Assembly: GCF_900101885.1 (NCBI RefSeq)
Contig: NZ_FNAN01000006.1
Coordinates: 248,001-312,000 of the forward strand
Reading direction: 5' to 3'
DNA: 64,000 nt
From: Dyadobacter soli
Lineage (GTDB): Bacteria > Bacteroidota > Bacteroidia > Cytophagales > Spirosomataceae
The notes beneath the pieces are model-generated. The model made no database searches, was not told the DNA's origin, and saw nothing but the letters and a program-made list of their open reading frames with translations. The translations under genes were made by a program, and so were the position numbers. Below, in pieces: positions 25,391 through 33,743 of this stretch (within the stretch, counting starts at the first letter, position 1; the number at the start of each line of letters is the position of its first letter).

Positions 25391-26041
25391 TGTAGCCAGC
25401 ACGGTAACACTACCTACCGTCTTATCTTGCAGATTAACGTTGATTTCGGCGTCCAGGGGAATATACAAATCGACTCTGGACCCGAATTTGATAAAGCCCA
25501 TTTCGGTGCTTTGCTCCACTTTATCACCTTCCTTCACATACCAGCGTATACGACGCGCAGCCGCACCCGCGATTTGGCGGAATAGCACTTCCACGCCTTC
25601 GATCGTGCGGATTACGACCGTAGTACGCTCGTTTTCAGTACTAGACTTCGGGTGCCATGCAACAAGGTAGAGGCCTGGGTGGTATTTGAAATATTGAATA
25701 ACCCCACTGATCGGGTTCCAGTTGACGTGCACATTCAGCGGCGACATGAAGATGCTGATCTGGCGACGCGGCCCTTTGAAATATTCTGTTTCTACAACTT
25801 CTTCGATTACAACCACCTTGCCATCACAAGGAGCCACAATCTGGCGGTCGCTTTTGTGGACCACGCGCGAAGGAACACGGAAAAACTGCACGACGAGAAA
25901 GAAAATGACAATGCTCGCAATCAGTGTCAAACGGGGGATCCAGTAGCCGTCGGGAAGGAGATAGTTGATCCCTAAATTAATAATGATCAGCACAATGGCC
26001 GTCACAGCCATGATCGTATATCCCTCTCTGTGCAGTTTCAT
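25382..26041 (-). CDS. psd: Phosphatidylserine decarboxylase proenzyme
   Basis: This 219-residue enzyme makes phosphatidylethanolamine from phosphatidylserine. It is the short PSD-A form: two N-terminal membrane segments (about 8-28 and 36-54), the conserved IVAPCDGKV, a SIFMSPLNVHVNW block, and the self-cleavage site FGSRVD. Cleavage between Gly187 and Ser188 would turn the Ser into the pyruvoyl cofactor. It is transcribed alone here; pssA is not adjacent. Confidence 0.95.
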   Translation of the reverse strand: MKLHREGYTIMAVTAIVLIIINLGINYLLPDGYWIPRLTLIASIVIFFLVVQFFRVPSRVVHKSDRQIVAPCDGKVVVIEEVVETEYFKGPRRQISIFMSPLNVHVNWNPISGVIQYFKYHPGLYLVAWHPKSSTENERTTVVIRTIEGVEVLFRQIAGAAARRIRWYVKEGDKVEQSTEMGFIKFGSRVDLYIPLDAEINVNLQDKTVGSVTVLATLK

Positions 26042-26108
26042 GCAGGTTTATTTTTCGTTAATGATGGTATTTGACTGCAAATATCGCATAAATCCTGATT
26101 TTCCGGCA

Positions 26109-26147
26109 ACGAAAAAGCCCCGACGGGTTACGCCGGGGCTTTTTCGT
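26109..26147 (-). terminator. Terminator of the secA transcript
   Basis: ACGAAAAAGCCCCG (26109-26122) and CGGGGCTTTTTCGT (26134-26147) form a perfect 14-bp stem. On the minus strand it lies downstream of secA and of the decamer array, and upstream of psd. The array is therefore probably within the 3' untranslated part of the secA mRNA. Confidence 0.85.
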
Positions 26148-26166
26148 AACGTCTCTTATGACTTTG

Positions 26167-26304
26167 GCCAGGTGTTGTCAGTTATGGTCAAGTGTAGTCA
26201 TTGGTAGTCGGGAGGAGAATGTTTCTCTGCCTTTTTTACAAAACATGACCGCGCGGTGGACCGCAACATCTGACTATTCTTGACGACACTTGACAAAAAG
26301 TGAC
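26167..26304. repeat. Inverted array of GTCA/TGAC decamers, copy A
   Basis: The left arm has GCCA/GTCA/GTCA/GTCA/GTCG cores at 26167, 26177, 26187, 26197 and 26207, exactly 10 nt apart. The right arm has TGAC cores at 26271, 26281, 26291 and 26301, again exactly 10 nt apart. The arms are inverted relative to each other around a spacer with the shared stretch TGTTTCTCT. The last unit runs into the secA stop codon. Between cores the 6-nt filler varies, so the repeat is defined by phase and not by identity. A second copy lies after the ECF sigma gene. Confidence 0.8.
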
Positions 26305-29300
26305 TAGTCTTCATGAACGTCAACCACAACGCAGTCGCCATTCTTCACCTCGTGCTCCACTTTCTTGAACTTCACGTCGCGGACAATGCGGCCGTCGCGG
26401 TACTGGACCGAAACGCGCTGGTTACGGTCGGCGATTTTGATGGTGCGGACCGGCTGTGCCTTCGTGGTCGATTCCTGGGTGTGGAAAGTGTCGCTTTCCA
26501 GGTCATAATCTTCCTCGCGGTTGGTGTGCAGCTCGGGCGCTGGCTCCGGACGGCGTACCTGCTGCGGTACTGCTGTCGGCGGCGCTGCTTCTTCCTGCGG
26601 AATGTCGGCTTTCATGAGGAAGGAGATCATATCGAAATTCACTTTGCTCAGGAAGCGTTTGAAGAGCTCCACCGATTCGAATTTGTAGATCAGCAATGGA
26701 TCTTTCTGCTCGAATACCGCATTCTGAACGGATTGTTTCAAATCGTCCATTTCACGCAAATGCTCTTTCCATTCCTGGTCGATGAGCGAAAGCACGATCG
26801 CCTTCTCCATTTCGCGGGTAATGTCCTTGCCTTCGCTTTCGATGGCTTTTTGCAAACCTACAACCACGCCGGCCTGACGGATACCGTCGCTGAACGGAAT
26901 CATAATTTCGCTGATCACCGCGCCGCGTTCGGCGTGGATCGAGCGGAGAACCGGCAATGCTTTGCCTGAAATACCGTCGTTTTTGTCCTGATATTGCTTC
27001 TCGGCCGCATCGTACAGTTTTTGCGACCGGTCCGAAGGTTTCAATGCAGCATATTCGTTTTCACTAAACGGCACTTCCATTCCCAATGTGGTAATGGCAG
27101 CGAGTTCCAGCTCTGCGTAACTTCCGGCAGTCGTGGCGATTTCGTCGCACACATCGTACAATGTGTTGGCAATATCCACCGCCAGACGATCTCCGAACAA
27201 TGCATTGCGGCGGCGGGTATAAATCGCGTCACGCTGGTAGTTCATTACATCGTCATATTCGAGCAGGCGTTTCCGCATACCGAAGTTGTTTTCTTCAACT
27301 TTTTTCTGCGCTCTTTCGATCGATTTTGTGATCATGCTGCTCTGGATCACTTCGCCTTCTTCAAGGCCCATGCGGTCCATTACCTTCGCCATCCGGTCGG
27401 AACCGAACAAACGCATGAGGTTATCTTCCAATGACACGAAGAATTGAGACGAACCCGGGTCACCCTGACGTCCCGAACGACCACGCAGCTGGCGGTCGAC
27501 GCGACGGCTTTCGTGGCGTTCCGTACCGATGATCGCCAAACCGCCCGAGGCTTTCGCTTCTGCGGTCAGCTTAATATCGGTACCACGACCGGCCATGTTG
27601 GTAGCAATCGTTACTGTGCCTGGTTTACCGGCTTCCGCAACTACTTCCGCCTCGCGCTGGTGTTGTTTCGCGTTCAAAACCTGGTGCGGGATCTTGCGGA
27701 GCGTCAGCATCCGGCTGATGATCTCGGAGTTTTCAACCGAAGTCGTACCCACGAGCACCGGCCTGCCGGCCTCCACGAGTTCTACGATTTCGTCGGTTAC
27801 TGCATTATATTTCTCGCGAACCGATCGGTACACCTTATCTTCCTGGTCTTTACGAACGATTCCACGGTTGGTAGGGATCGTAACGACGTCGAGTTTGTAG
27901 ATTTCCCAGAACTCGCCAGCTTCCGTTTCCGCCGTACCGGTCATACCGGCCAGCTTGTGATACATCCGGAAGTAGTTTTGCAGGGTAACCGTCGCGTAAG
28001 TCTGTGTCGCATCTTCCACGCGCACGCTTTCCTTCGCTTCGATGGCCTGGTGCAAGCCGTCGGAATAGCGGCGGCCTTCCATGATACGGCCGGTTTGCTC
28101 ATCGACGATCTTCACCTTTCCGTCCATGATCACGTATTCCACGTCTTTTTCAAACAATGTAAATGCTTTCAAAAGTTGGTTAACGGTGTGGATACGGGCT
28201 GTTTTTACGGAATAATCACGGATCAATGCTTCTTTCGCGATCACACGGTCGTGCTCGTTGAGCGAAGTATCTTTTTCGATCGCATCGAGATCGACGGCGA
28301 TGTCCGGGAGAATGAAGAAATTGGTTTCCTCCGATTCACCCGTCAGGAAGTCGATCCCTTTTTCGGTCAGTTCGATGCTGTTGTGGCGCTCGTCGATCGT
28401 GAAGTAGAGCGGCGCATCAGCCTGCGGCATCAGTTTCTGGTTTTCTGCAAGGTAAATCGATTCCGATTCCTGCATAATGGCCTTTACACCGCCTTCGCTG
28501 AGGTATTTGATCAAAGGCTTGTACTTAGGCATACCGCGGTGTGCGCGGAACAATGCCAGACCGCCCTCTTTTTTATCTCCTGCCTGGATTTTCTTTTTCG
28601 CGTCGTTCAGGAAGTCCATCGCAAGGCGCTTCTGCGCTTCGACGATCCTTGAAACACGTGGTTTCAGTTCCAAAAACTCCTGCTCGTCACCCCGTGGTAC
28701 CGGACCGCTGATGATCAATGGCGTACGCGCATCGTCAATCAAAACGGAATCGACCTCATCGACCATTGCGAAATGGTGCTTGCGCTGCACGAGCTCTTCC
28801 GGCGTCCGTGACATATTGTCACGCAGGTAATCGAAACCGAATTCGTTGTTGGTACCGTAAGTAAGGTCTGCTTTATAGGCATTGCGGCGTGCAATGGTAT
28901 TCGGCTGGTGGCGGTCGATACAGTCGACGCTCAGGCCGTGGAATTCAAAAAGTGGTGCATTCCACTCGGCATCGCGTTTTGCGAGGTAGTCGTTCACGGT
29001 TACAATGTGAACGCCCTGTCCGGCCAATGCATTCAGGAAGGAAGGGAGCGTAGCCACGAGGGTTTTACCTTCACCCGTTGCCATTTCGGAGATCTTACCC
29101 TGGTGCAACACCACACCACCAATCAGCTGCACATCGTAATGGATCATGTTCCATTTGATAGGCTGCCCGATCACGTCCCAGGTAGTATTCCAGATTGCTT
29201 TATCGCCGCTAACGGTCACATTCGACTTTTTAGTGGAGATTTCACGGTCAAAAAAGTTGGCGGTTACTTCCAGTGTATCATTTTCTGTGAAACGGCGTGC

Positions 29301-29648
29301 TGTATCTTTCACGATCGCGAATGCTTTCGGAAGAATTTCCAGCAATACCCTTTCCAGTTCTTTATTTCTTTCCAGTTCGAGGGCATCTATTTTCTTGAAG
29401 ATAGCCTCTTTGCTGTCCACATTCGGTTCGTCGGCCGCCTGCTGTCTCAATGCAGCAATTTGTTCGTCGACGGATTTGAGTTGATCGGCAATATGTTGTT
29501 TCAGGTTCGCGGACTGTGCCCGGAGCTCATCATTCGACAGGGAGGCCAGGAGGGCATATTCGGCACTTACCTTTTCAACGTACGGGGTCAATTCTTTTAA
29601 GTCCCGTTCCGATTTCGTGCCGAACAGCTTGGAAAATATTTTAAACAT
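26304..29648 (-). CDS. secA: Preprotein translocase ATPase SecA
   Basis: This 1114-residue ATPase drives export through SecYEG. It has the Walker A MATGEGKTL, the DEVDSVLIDDARTPLI Walker B region, the preprotein cross-linking domain, and the second helicase half with TNMAGRGTDIKL and RQLRGRSGRQGDPGSSQF. It is about 200 residues longer than the E. coli protein; the excess lies in a charged insertion after the DEAD domain and in the tail, as is usual in Bacteroidota. The tail ends NGDCVVVDVHED and lacks the zinc-binding Cys-rich SecB-binding motif. The gene is monocistronic. Confidence 0.98.
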   Translation of the reverse strand: MFKIFSKLFGTKSERDLKELTPYVEKVSAEYALLASLSNDELRAQSANLKQHIADQLKSVDEQIAALRQQAADEPNVDSKEAIFKKIDALELERNKELERVLLEILPKAFAIVKDTARRFTENDTLEVTANFFDREISTKKSNVTVSGDKAIWNTTWDVIGQPIKWNMIHYDVQLIGGVVLHQGKISEMATGEGKTLVATLPSFLNALAGQGVHIVTVNDYLAKRDAEWNAPLFEFHGLSVDCIDRHQPNTIARRNAYKADLTYGTNNEFGFDYLRDNMSRTPEELVQRKHHFAMVDEVDSVLIDDARTPLIISGPVPRGDEQEFLELKPRVSRIVEAQKRLAMDFLNDAKKKIQAGDKKEGGLALFRAHRGMPKYKPLIKYLSEGGVKAIMQESESIYLAENQKLMPQADAPLYFTIDERHNSIELTEKGIDFLTGESEETNFFILPDIAVDLDAIEKDTSLNEHDRVIAKEALIRDYSVKTARIHTVNQLLKAFTLFEKDVEYVIMDGKVKIVDEQTGRIMEGRRYSDGLHQAIEAKESVRVEDATQTYATVTLQNYFRMYHKLAGMTGTAETEAGEFWEIYKLDVVTIPTNRGIVRKDQEDKVYRSVREKYNAVTDEIVELVEAGRPVLVGTTSVENSEIISRMLTLRKIPHQVLNAKQHQREAEVVAEAGKPGTVTIATNMAGRGTDIKLTAEAKASGGLAIIGTERHESRRVDRQLRGRSGRQGDPGSSQFFVSLEDNLMRLFGSDRMAKVMDRMGLEEGEVIQSSMITKSIERAQKKVEENNFGMRKRLLEYDDVMNYQRDAIYTRRRNALFGDRLAVDIANTLYDVCDEIATTAGSYAELELAAITTLGMEVPFSENEYAALKPSDRSQKLYDAAEKQYQDKNDGISGKALPVLRSIHAERGAVISEIMIPFSDGIRQAGVVVGLQKAIESEGKDITREMEKAIVLSLIDQEWKEHLREMDDLKQSVQNAVFEQKDPLLIYKFESVELFKRFLSKVNFDMISFLMKADIPQEEAAPPTAVPQQVRRPEPAPELHTNREEDYDLESDTFHTQESTTKAQPVRTIKIADRNQRVSVQYRDGRIVRDVKFKKVEHEVKNGDCVVVDVHED

Positions 29649-29942
29649 GATGTGTTGTATGTTTTTTAACCGAATTTTTCCTTGAAAAATATTGCGCCTG
29701 CCATCAACTGAGTGTCAGATTGTCAGCAAAACCCATATTTAATATCCCAAAGGTAATTCATTGCCAATAGTATTACGCAACTTCCGGCATAATCCTAATG
29801 CATATCTAATGTTAAATAACCATTGTCTATCCTCAAAAATCACCCGTGCCAACGGCCTGGCACCGTTTATACAGATTTAGAACCACTACTAGGTAATGCA
29901 TAGTACCTTTAACACATCAAAACGATTTAAACATACAGAGCC
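29649..29942. other. Intergenic region between divergent secA and pspC genes
   Basis: This 294-nt region must carry two outward promoters. For pspC there is a near match TACCTTTA at about 29908-29915. A small inverted repeat, GTGCCA-acggcc-TGGCAC (29846-29863), could fold in the secA leader but has no U-tract. I see no open reading frame with coding character. Confidence 0.45.
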
Positions 29943-30176
29943 ATGAACCATAATAAATTGTTCCGTAACACCAGCAATAAAATGATCGGCGGAGTAGCCT
30001 CAGGATTAGCCGATTACTTCGAAATCGACGTCACCATCGTCCGTGTATTGTTCGTTCTCGCAGTATTCATCCCCGTCACTTTTCCTGTCATTTTGATTTA
30101 CATTATCCTTTGGATCGTCATGCCCGACGTCGCAAAACGACCCAAACAGCTGGAAGAAGGGCACATTCCTTCTTAA
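29943..30176 (+). CDS. PspC-domain membrane protein
   Basis: This 77-residue protein is a single PspC domain: LFRNTSNKMIGGVASGLADYF at the N-terminus, then two hydrophobic segments (about 32-60) with the PVTFPVILIYIILWIVMP pattern. In enterobacteria PspC senses membrane stress. In Bacteroidota free-standing PspC proteins are common and their partners are not settled. It stands alone with its own terminator. Confidence 0.9.
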   Translation: MNHNKLFRNTSNKMIGGVASGLADYFEIDVTIVRVLFVLAVFIPVTFPVILIYIILWIVMPDVAKRPKQLEEGHIPS

Positions 30177-30213
30177 AAAATTAAGACTTCCATCAGCAAA
30201 GACTTGGTAGTTG

Positions 30214-30251
30214 CAAACCGCCGGAAAACAAACTCCGGCGGTTTGTTGTTT
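30214..30251 (+). terminator. Terminator of the pspC gene
   Basis: CAAACCGCCGGA (30214-30225) and TCCGGCGGTTTG (30234-30245) form a perfect 12-bp stem with an 8-nt loop, followed by TTGTTTT. Its right arm overlaps the -33 element of the thiolase promoter. Confidence 0.85.
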
Positions 30252-30272
30252 TAGGATTAATACCTATTTTTA
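30242..30272 (+). promoter_or_regulatory. Promoter of the thiolase gene
   Basis: TTTG (30242-30245), a 19-nt spacer and TATTTTTA (30265-30272, one mismatch to TAnnTTTG) predict a start near 30279. That position is the left edge of the palindromic operator described next. Confidence 0.5.
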
Positions 30273-30277
30273 CGATG

Positions 30278-30291
30278 GTATGCAGGCATAC
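30278..30291. promoter_or_regulatory. Palindromic operator GTATGC-AG-GCATAC
   Basis: This perfect 6-2-6 palindrome lies at the predicted transcription start of the thiolase gene. The same sequence (GTATGC-AA-GCATAC) and a variant with one changed base (GTATGC-TT-GCATAA) flank the promoter of the acyl-CoA dehydrogenase gene. Size and symmetry suit a TetR-family repressor of fatty-acid breakdown; the regulator gene is not in this window. Confidence 0.7.
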
Positions 30292-30337
30292 TAAATATGA
30301 AATGCCTGCTCAAAACTGATTCAAAAACAGATCCAAT

Positions 30338-31516
30338 ATGAACGCATACATTGTGGCGGGCTATCGTACCGCGGTAGGCAAGGCGCCGAGAGGCGGGTTC
30401 CGGTTTACACGTCCCGACGACCTCGGTGCGACAGTGATCAAGCATTTGCTGGAACAAACCCCGCAGCTCGATCCCACCCGCGTGGATGATGTGATCGTGG
30501 GTAATGCGGTGCCGGAAGCAGAGCAGGGAATGCAAATGGGCCGGTATGTAGCATTGCTCGCATTGCCTAAAAATGTGTCCGGTATCACCATTAACCGCTA
30601 CTGCGGCTCGGGTGTGGAGGCGATAGCGATGGCTTCCGCGAAGATCCACGCCGGAATGGCCGAATGCATTATCGCCGGCGGTACCGAGTCGATGTCGCTG
30701 GTGCCTACCATGGGCTGGAAAACTGCATTGAACTATGAAATAGCCCACACCAATCCCGATTATTACCTCAGTATGGGCCTTACCGCCGAGCAGGTAGCGC
30801 AGGATTTCAAGATCAGCCGAGAGGCGCAGGATGAATTTTCATTCCAATCACACCAAAAAGCGCTGCGCGCGCAAAAAGAAGGCTGGTTTGCGGAAGGCAT
30901 CGTGCCGGTAACCGTGAAGGAAACCTATTTCGACCAGGGTTCCGGTAAGAAAAAGACGAAGGAAACGGTGATCAGCCAGGACGAAGGCCCGCGTGCAGAT
31001 ACGACCGTCGAGGCATTGAATAAACTGAAACCTGTTTTCGCGGCGGGCGGCTCGGTAACGGCCGGCAATTCATCGCAAACTTCCGATGGTGCTGCATTTG
31101 TGATCGTAATGTCCGAAAAGCTGGTGAATGAGCTGGGCCTCAAACCCATCGCACGCATGATGTCGTACGCGACCGCGGGTGTGGACCCACGCATTATGGG
31201 CATAGGTCCGGTAGCAGCCGTACCACTCGCATTGAAACAAGCGGGTTTGAAATTAAATGATATTCAGCAAGTTGAATTGAACGAAGCATTCGCTGCACAA
31301 TCGCTGGCGGTGATCCAGGAGCTGGGCATCGACCCGGCTATCGTGAACCCGAATGGCGGGGCGATCGCATTAGGGCATGCATTAGGCTCCACGGGCGCAA
31401 GGCTTTCTGTACAACTTTTCAACGAAATGAAGCGCCAGGGCCAGAAATATGGCATGGTAACGGCCTGCGTAGGTGGCGGCCAGGGCGTTGCAGGCATTTA
31501 TGAAAGGCTAAATTAG
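30338..31516 (+). CDS. fadA: Acetyl-CoA acyltransferase (3-ketoacyl-CoA thiolase)
   Basis: This 392-residue thiolase performs the last step of beta-oxidation. The acyl-accepting Cys lies in NRYCGSGVEAI (about residue 89). The catalytic histidine is in the NEAFAAQSL-region partner GGAIALGHALGSTGARL, and the second catalytic Cys is in ACVGGGQGVA near the C-terminus. The YRTAVGKAPRG opening is also typical. It is a single gene ended by a strong terminator and controlled by the palindromic operator at 30278. The acyl-CoA dehydrogenase with matching operators lies 5 kb downstream. Confidence 0.95.
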   Translation: MNAYIVAGYRTAVGKAPRGGFRFTRPDDLGATVIKHLLEQTPQLDPTRVDDVIVGNAVPEAEQGMQMGRYVALLALPKNVSGITINRYCGSGVEAIAMASAKIHAGMAECIIAGGTESMSLVPTMGWKTALNYEIAHTNPDYYLSMGLTAEQVAQDFKISREAQDEFSFQSHQKALRAQKEGWFAEGIVPVTVKETYFDQGSGKKKTKETVISQDEGPRADTTVEALNKLKPVFAAGGSVTAGNSSQTSDGAAFVIVMSEKLVNELGLKPIARMMSYATAGVDPRIMGIGPVAAVPLALKQAGLKLNDIQQVELNEAFAAQSLAVIQELGIDPAIVNPNGGAIALGHALGSTGARLSVQLFNEMKRQGQKYGMVTACVGGGQGVAGIYERLN

Positions 31517-31549
31517 GCCGCAGACTAACATTCGAAGCGATTTTCAAGG

Positions 31550-31590
31550 TCTCCCCGGAATGGTTACCCATCTTCCGGGGAGATTTTTTA
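31550..31590 (+). terminator. Terminator of the thiolase gene, merged with a -7 element
   Basis: TCTCCCCGGAA (31550-31560) and TTCCGGGGAGA (31573-31583) form a perfect 11-bp stem followed by six T. Directly after it, TATTTTTG (31589-31596) matches the -7 promoter element and could drive the glycosyltransferase operon starting at 31623. Confidence 0.85.
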
Positions 31591-31622
31591 TTTTTGCCCT
31601 TTCAACATGCACGCCCGCTTTC

Positions 31623-32630
31623 ATGGATGTATCCATTATTATCATTAATTACAGGACGCCTCAACTCATTATCAATTGCTTAGATTCTGTCGGCCGGTTT
31701 ACGTCCGGAGTAACTTATGAAGTTATTGTTGTTGACAACGATCCTGAGAACGGCGGCGGGGCATTGGTAAGGGTAGCGCATCCGGAAGTGCGATGGATCG
31801 ATATGGAGTACAATGCGGGTTTTGGTATTGCCAATAACCGCGGCATGGAAATCGCCAAAGGTAAATACCTGCTGCTGCTGAATGCGGACACCCTGCTGAC
31901 CGACAATGTGATCGGCCGGTGCTTCGACCGCATGAACCAGCGTACCGACATCATCGCCTGCGGCGCGTTGCAATACTACCAAGACGGGACCCCAATGCCT
32001 TTTTACCGGAGTTTCAACGAATTCCGGCGCACGTTTTTCATACTTCCTCCGAGTGGTCTGGTAGATAAGGTCGTGCACAAACTTTATCCGGAGCCGGATT
32101 ACACCGATCCCGACCAGCACGACTGGCTTGTAGGCGCATTCATGTTCGTCAGAAGGGAAGGTTTTGAGAAAACAGGCGGTTTTAGCAAGGAGTTTTTCAT
32201 GTATGGCGAGGATGTGGAATGGTCGGGTCGGTTGGGAAAGCTCGGCAAACTGTGCTATTTTCAGGATTGCACTTTTATCCATCTGGAAAACAATAACCCG
32301 TTCCGACGCACACACATTTCGTGGATCAATCGGTTCAGTACCCAAATGCAGGTTTCCAATTTCCTGTGGGTACGAAAGCAGTACGGCATTGCCCAGTATA
32401 TTCTGCTGATCCTGCATTACATTTTCATGGTGCCGGTGGTGTATGGCTGGAAAATGCTCTTTAATTTGAGAAAAGGCGGAAATCCGTTCTCGGAACTCCG
32501 CACACAACATATATATGTAAGGAAGACCCGCGTTCTTTTAAAATATTTCTGGAAAACGCTGTTCCTCCGGAAAGGGCTGTACAAAATCAAGCCCCAGGAG
32601 AACATCGACCTCTTAACTGCCTCTGCATGA
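31623..32630 (+). CDS. Family 2 glycosyltransferase, rhamnosyltransferase-like
   Basis: I set the start at the ATG at 31623 (MDVSIIIINYRT, the usual GT2 opening). The open frame extends to 31560 but that part covers the thiolase terminator. The 335-residue protein has the GT-A strand VIVVDNDPENGG, the GFGIANNRGMEIAKGKYLLLLNADT block with its DxD-like Asp, and an EDVEW motif (FMYGEDVEWSGRL) for the catalytic base. Such enzymes add a sugar from a nucleotide donor to cell-surface glycans. It overlaps the next glycosyltransferase by 4 nt (ATGA). Confidence 0.92.
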   Translation: MDVSIIIINYRTPQLIINCLDSVGRFTSGVTYEVIVVDNDPENGGGALVRVAHPEVRWIDMEYNAGFGIANNRGMEIAKGKYLLLLNADTLLTDNVIGRCFDRMNQRTDIIACGALQYYQDGTPMPFYRSFNEFRRTFFILPPSGLVDKVVHKLYPEPDYTDPDQHDWLVGAFMFVRREGFEKTGGFSKEFFMYGEDVEWSGRLGKLGKLCYFQDCTFIHLENNNPFRRTHISWINRFSTQMQVSNFLWVRKQYGIAQYILLILHYIFMVPVVYGWKMLFNLRKGGNPFSELRTQHIYVRKTRVLLKYFWKTLFLRKGLYKIKPQENIDLLTASA

Positions 32631-33742
32631 ATCAATCCAAAAAAAGGATCCTCTTTTTTACACCCTATGCCACACGGACAGGATCAGAAATGATGCTGTT
32701 GTATATATTGAAAAAAATAGACCGTTCGCGGTTCGACGTCGGGATCGTCAGTTTCGCGAACGGCGAGCTGCTCGCCGAGTTTCCCCAGGATATTCCCGTC
32801 CACATTGCCCCGCGCAAGTTCAATACCATTGAAAAGATATCTTTCCACCTCGGTGTGAACCCGACTTTGAGAGCATTGCGGAAGATTGCCAAAAGTTTCA
32901 ATGCGGATTTCTGGTATGTGAACACGATGATGATCCCCGAGACGATCGTCGTGGCAAAGGAATTCGGCATTAAGGTAATCACCCATTTTCACGAAATGCC
33001 GCTCACGTACACGTACCTGAGCGCGCCCGATTTCAAAAGCATTGTAGATTACTCGTCCCTGTTGATCGGCTGTTCGCAGACAACCTGTGATTCGATCAAA
33101 GACGCCGGCGGAAAGAATGTAGGACTACTTTATTCATTTATTGACCCTTCTTTGGTCAAAAAGGATGATGCCCGTTCGGCTGAGCTCCGTAAGAAGCTGG
33201 GTATTCCGGCGGATGCATTTGTATGGATATTGTCGGGAATGACTTCCGAGCGGAAGGGCTTCGATCTGCTGCCGGATATCGCCGCAGAGTTGAACGATCC
33301 GCGCGTACACCTGGTGTGGGTCGGTGCAACGATCGACGACGGATTAGTCTACTACACCGAGCAACGCTGCGCTAATAACACTTCTGCGACCAAAATTCAC
33401 CTTACGGGCAAACAGAAAGAAGATTATTATGCCTACCTTAATATGGGAAATGGTTTTCTGCTGACCTCCCGGCAAGACCCGTTCCCACTGGTGATGATCG
33501 AAGCTGCGTTGCTGGGTAAGCCTATTGTTGCATTTCCTTCCGGAGGCGTTTCCGAGTTTATCAAGGATGGAATGGGTGTCGTTACCTACGATCTGAGCGT
33601 CAGACAAATGGTTGCGGCCATGCGGTCGGTGATGAGCGGCGAAACGAAGACAGACAGTGCCCTGAGCATTGAAAGGGCTAGCCGGTTCAATGTGGAGAAC
33701 GGATATAATGAATGGATCGAATTAATTGACAAAACCCGTTAG
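32627..33742 (+). CDS. Family 4 glycosyltransferase
   Basis: This 371-residue GT-B protein has an N-terminal acceptor domain with an early Gly-poor loop (FFTPYATRTGSEMML). The C-terminal nucleotide-sugar domain contains ILSGMTSERKGFDLL and the donor-binding segment DPFPLVMIEAALLGKPIVAFPSGG, with the E-x7-E pattern replaced by E followed by the usual GxP. It is coupled to the upstream GT2 gene by ATGA and followed 1 nt later by the gene of a secreted protein. The three form one operon. The sugar and acceptor are unknown. Confidence 0.92.
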   Translation: MNQSKKRILFFTPYATRTGSEMMLLYILKKIDRSRFDVGIVSFANGELLAEFPQDIPVHIAPRKFNTIEKISFHLGVNPTLRALRKIAKSFNADFWYVNTMMIPETIVVAKEFGIKVITHFHEMPLTYTYLSAPDFKSIVDYSSLLIGCSQTTCDSIKDAGGKNVGLLYSFIDPSLVKKDDARSAELRKKLGIPADAFVWILSGMTSERKGFDLLPDIAAELNDPRVHLVWVGATIDDGLVYYTEQRCANNTSATKIHLTGKQKEDYYAYLNMGNGFLLTSRQDPFPLVMIEAALLGKPIVAFPSGGVSEFIKDGMGVVTYDLSVRQMVAAMRSVMSGETKTDSALSIERASRFNVENGYNEWIELIDKTR

Positions 33743-33743
33743 T

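Noticed and set aside
27444-28652. 402-codon open frame on the plus strand within secA
   Set aside because: It is antisense to the conserved core of secA, its product is rich in Phe, His and Arg without any domain, and secA accounts fully for the conservation here.
29846-29863. Small hairpin in the secA leader as a secM-like arrest or attenuation site
   Set aside because: Only a 6-bp stem, no U-tract and no small leader frame with an arrest motif.
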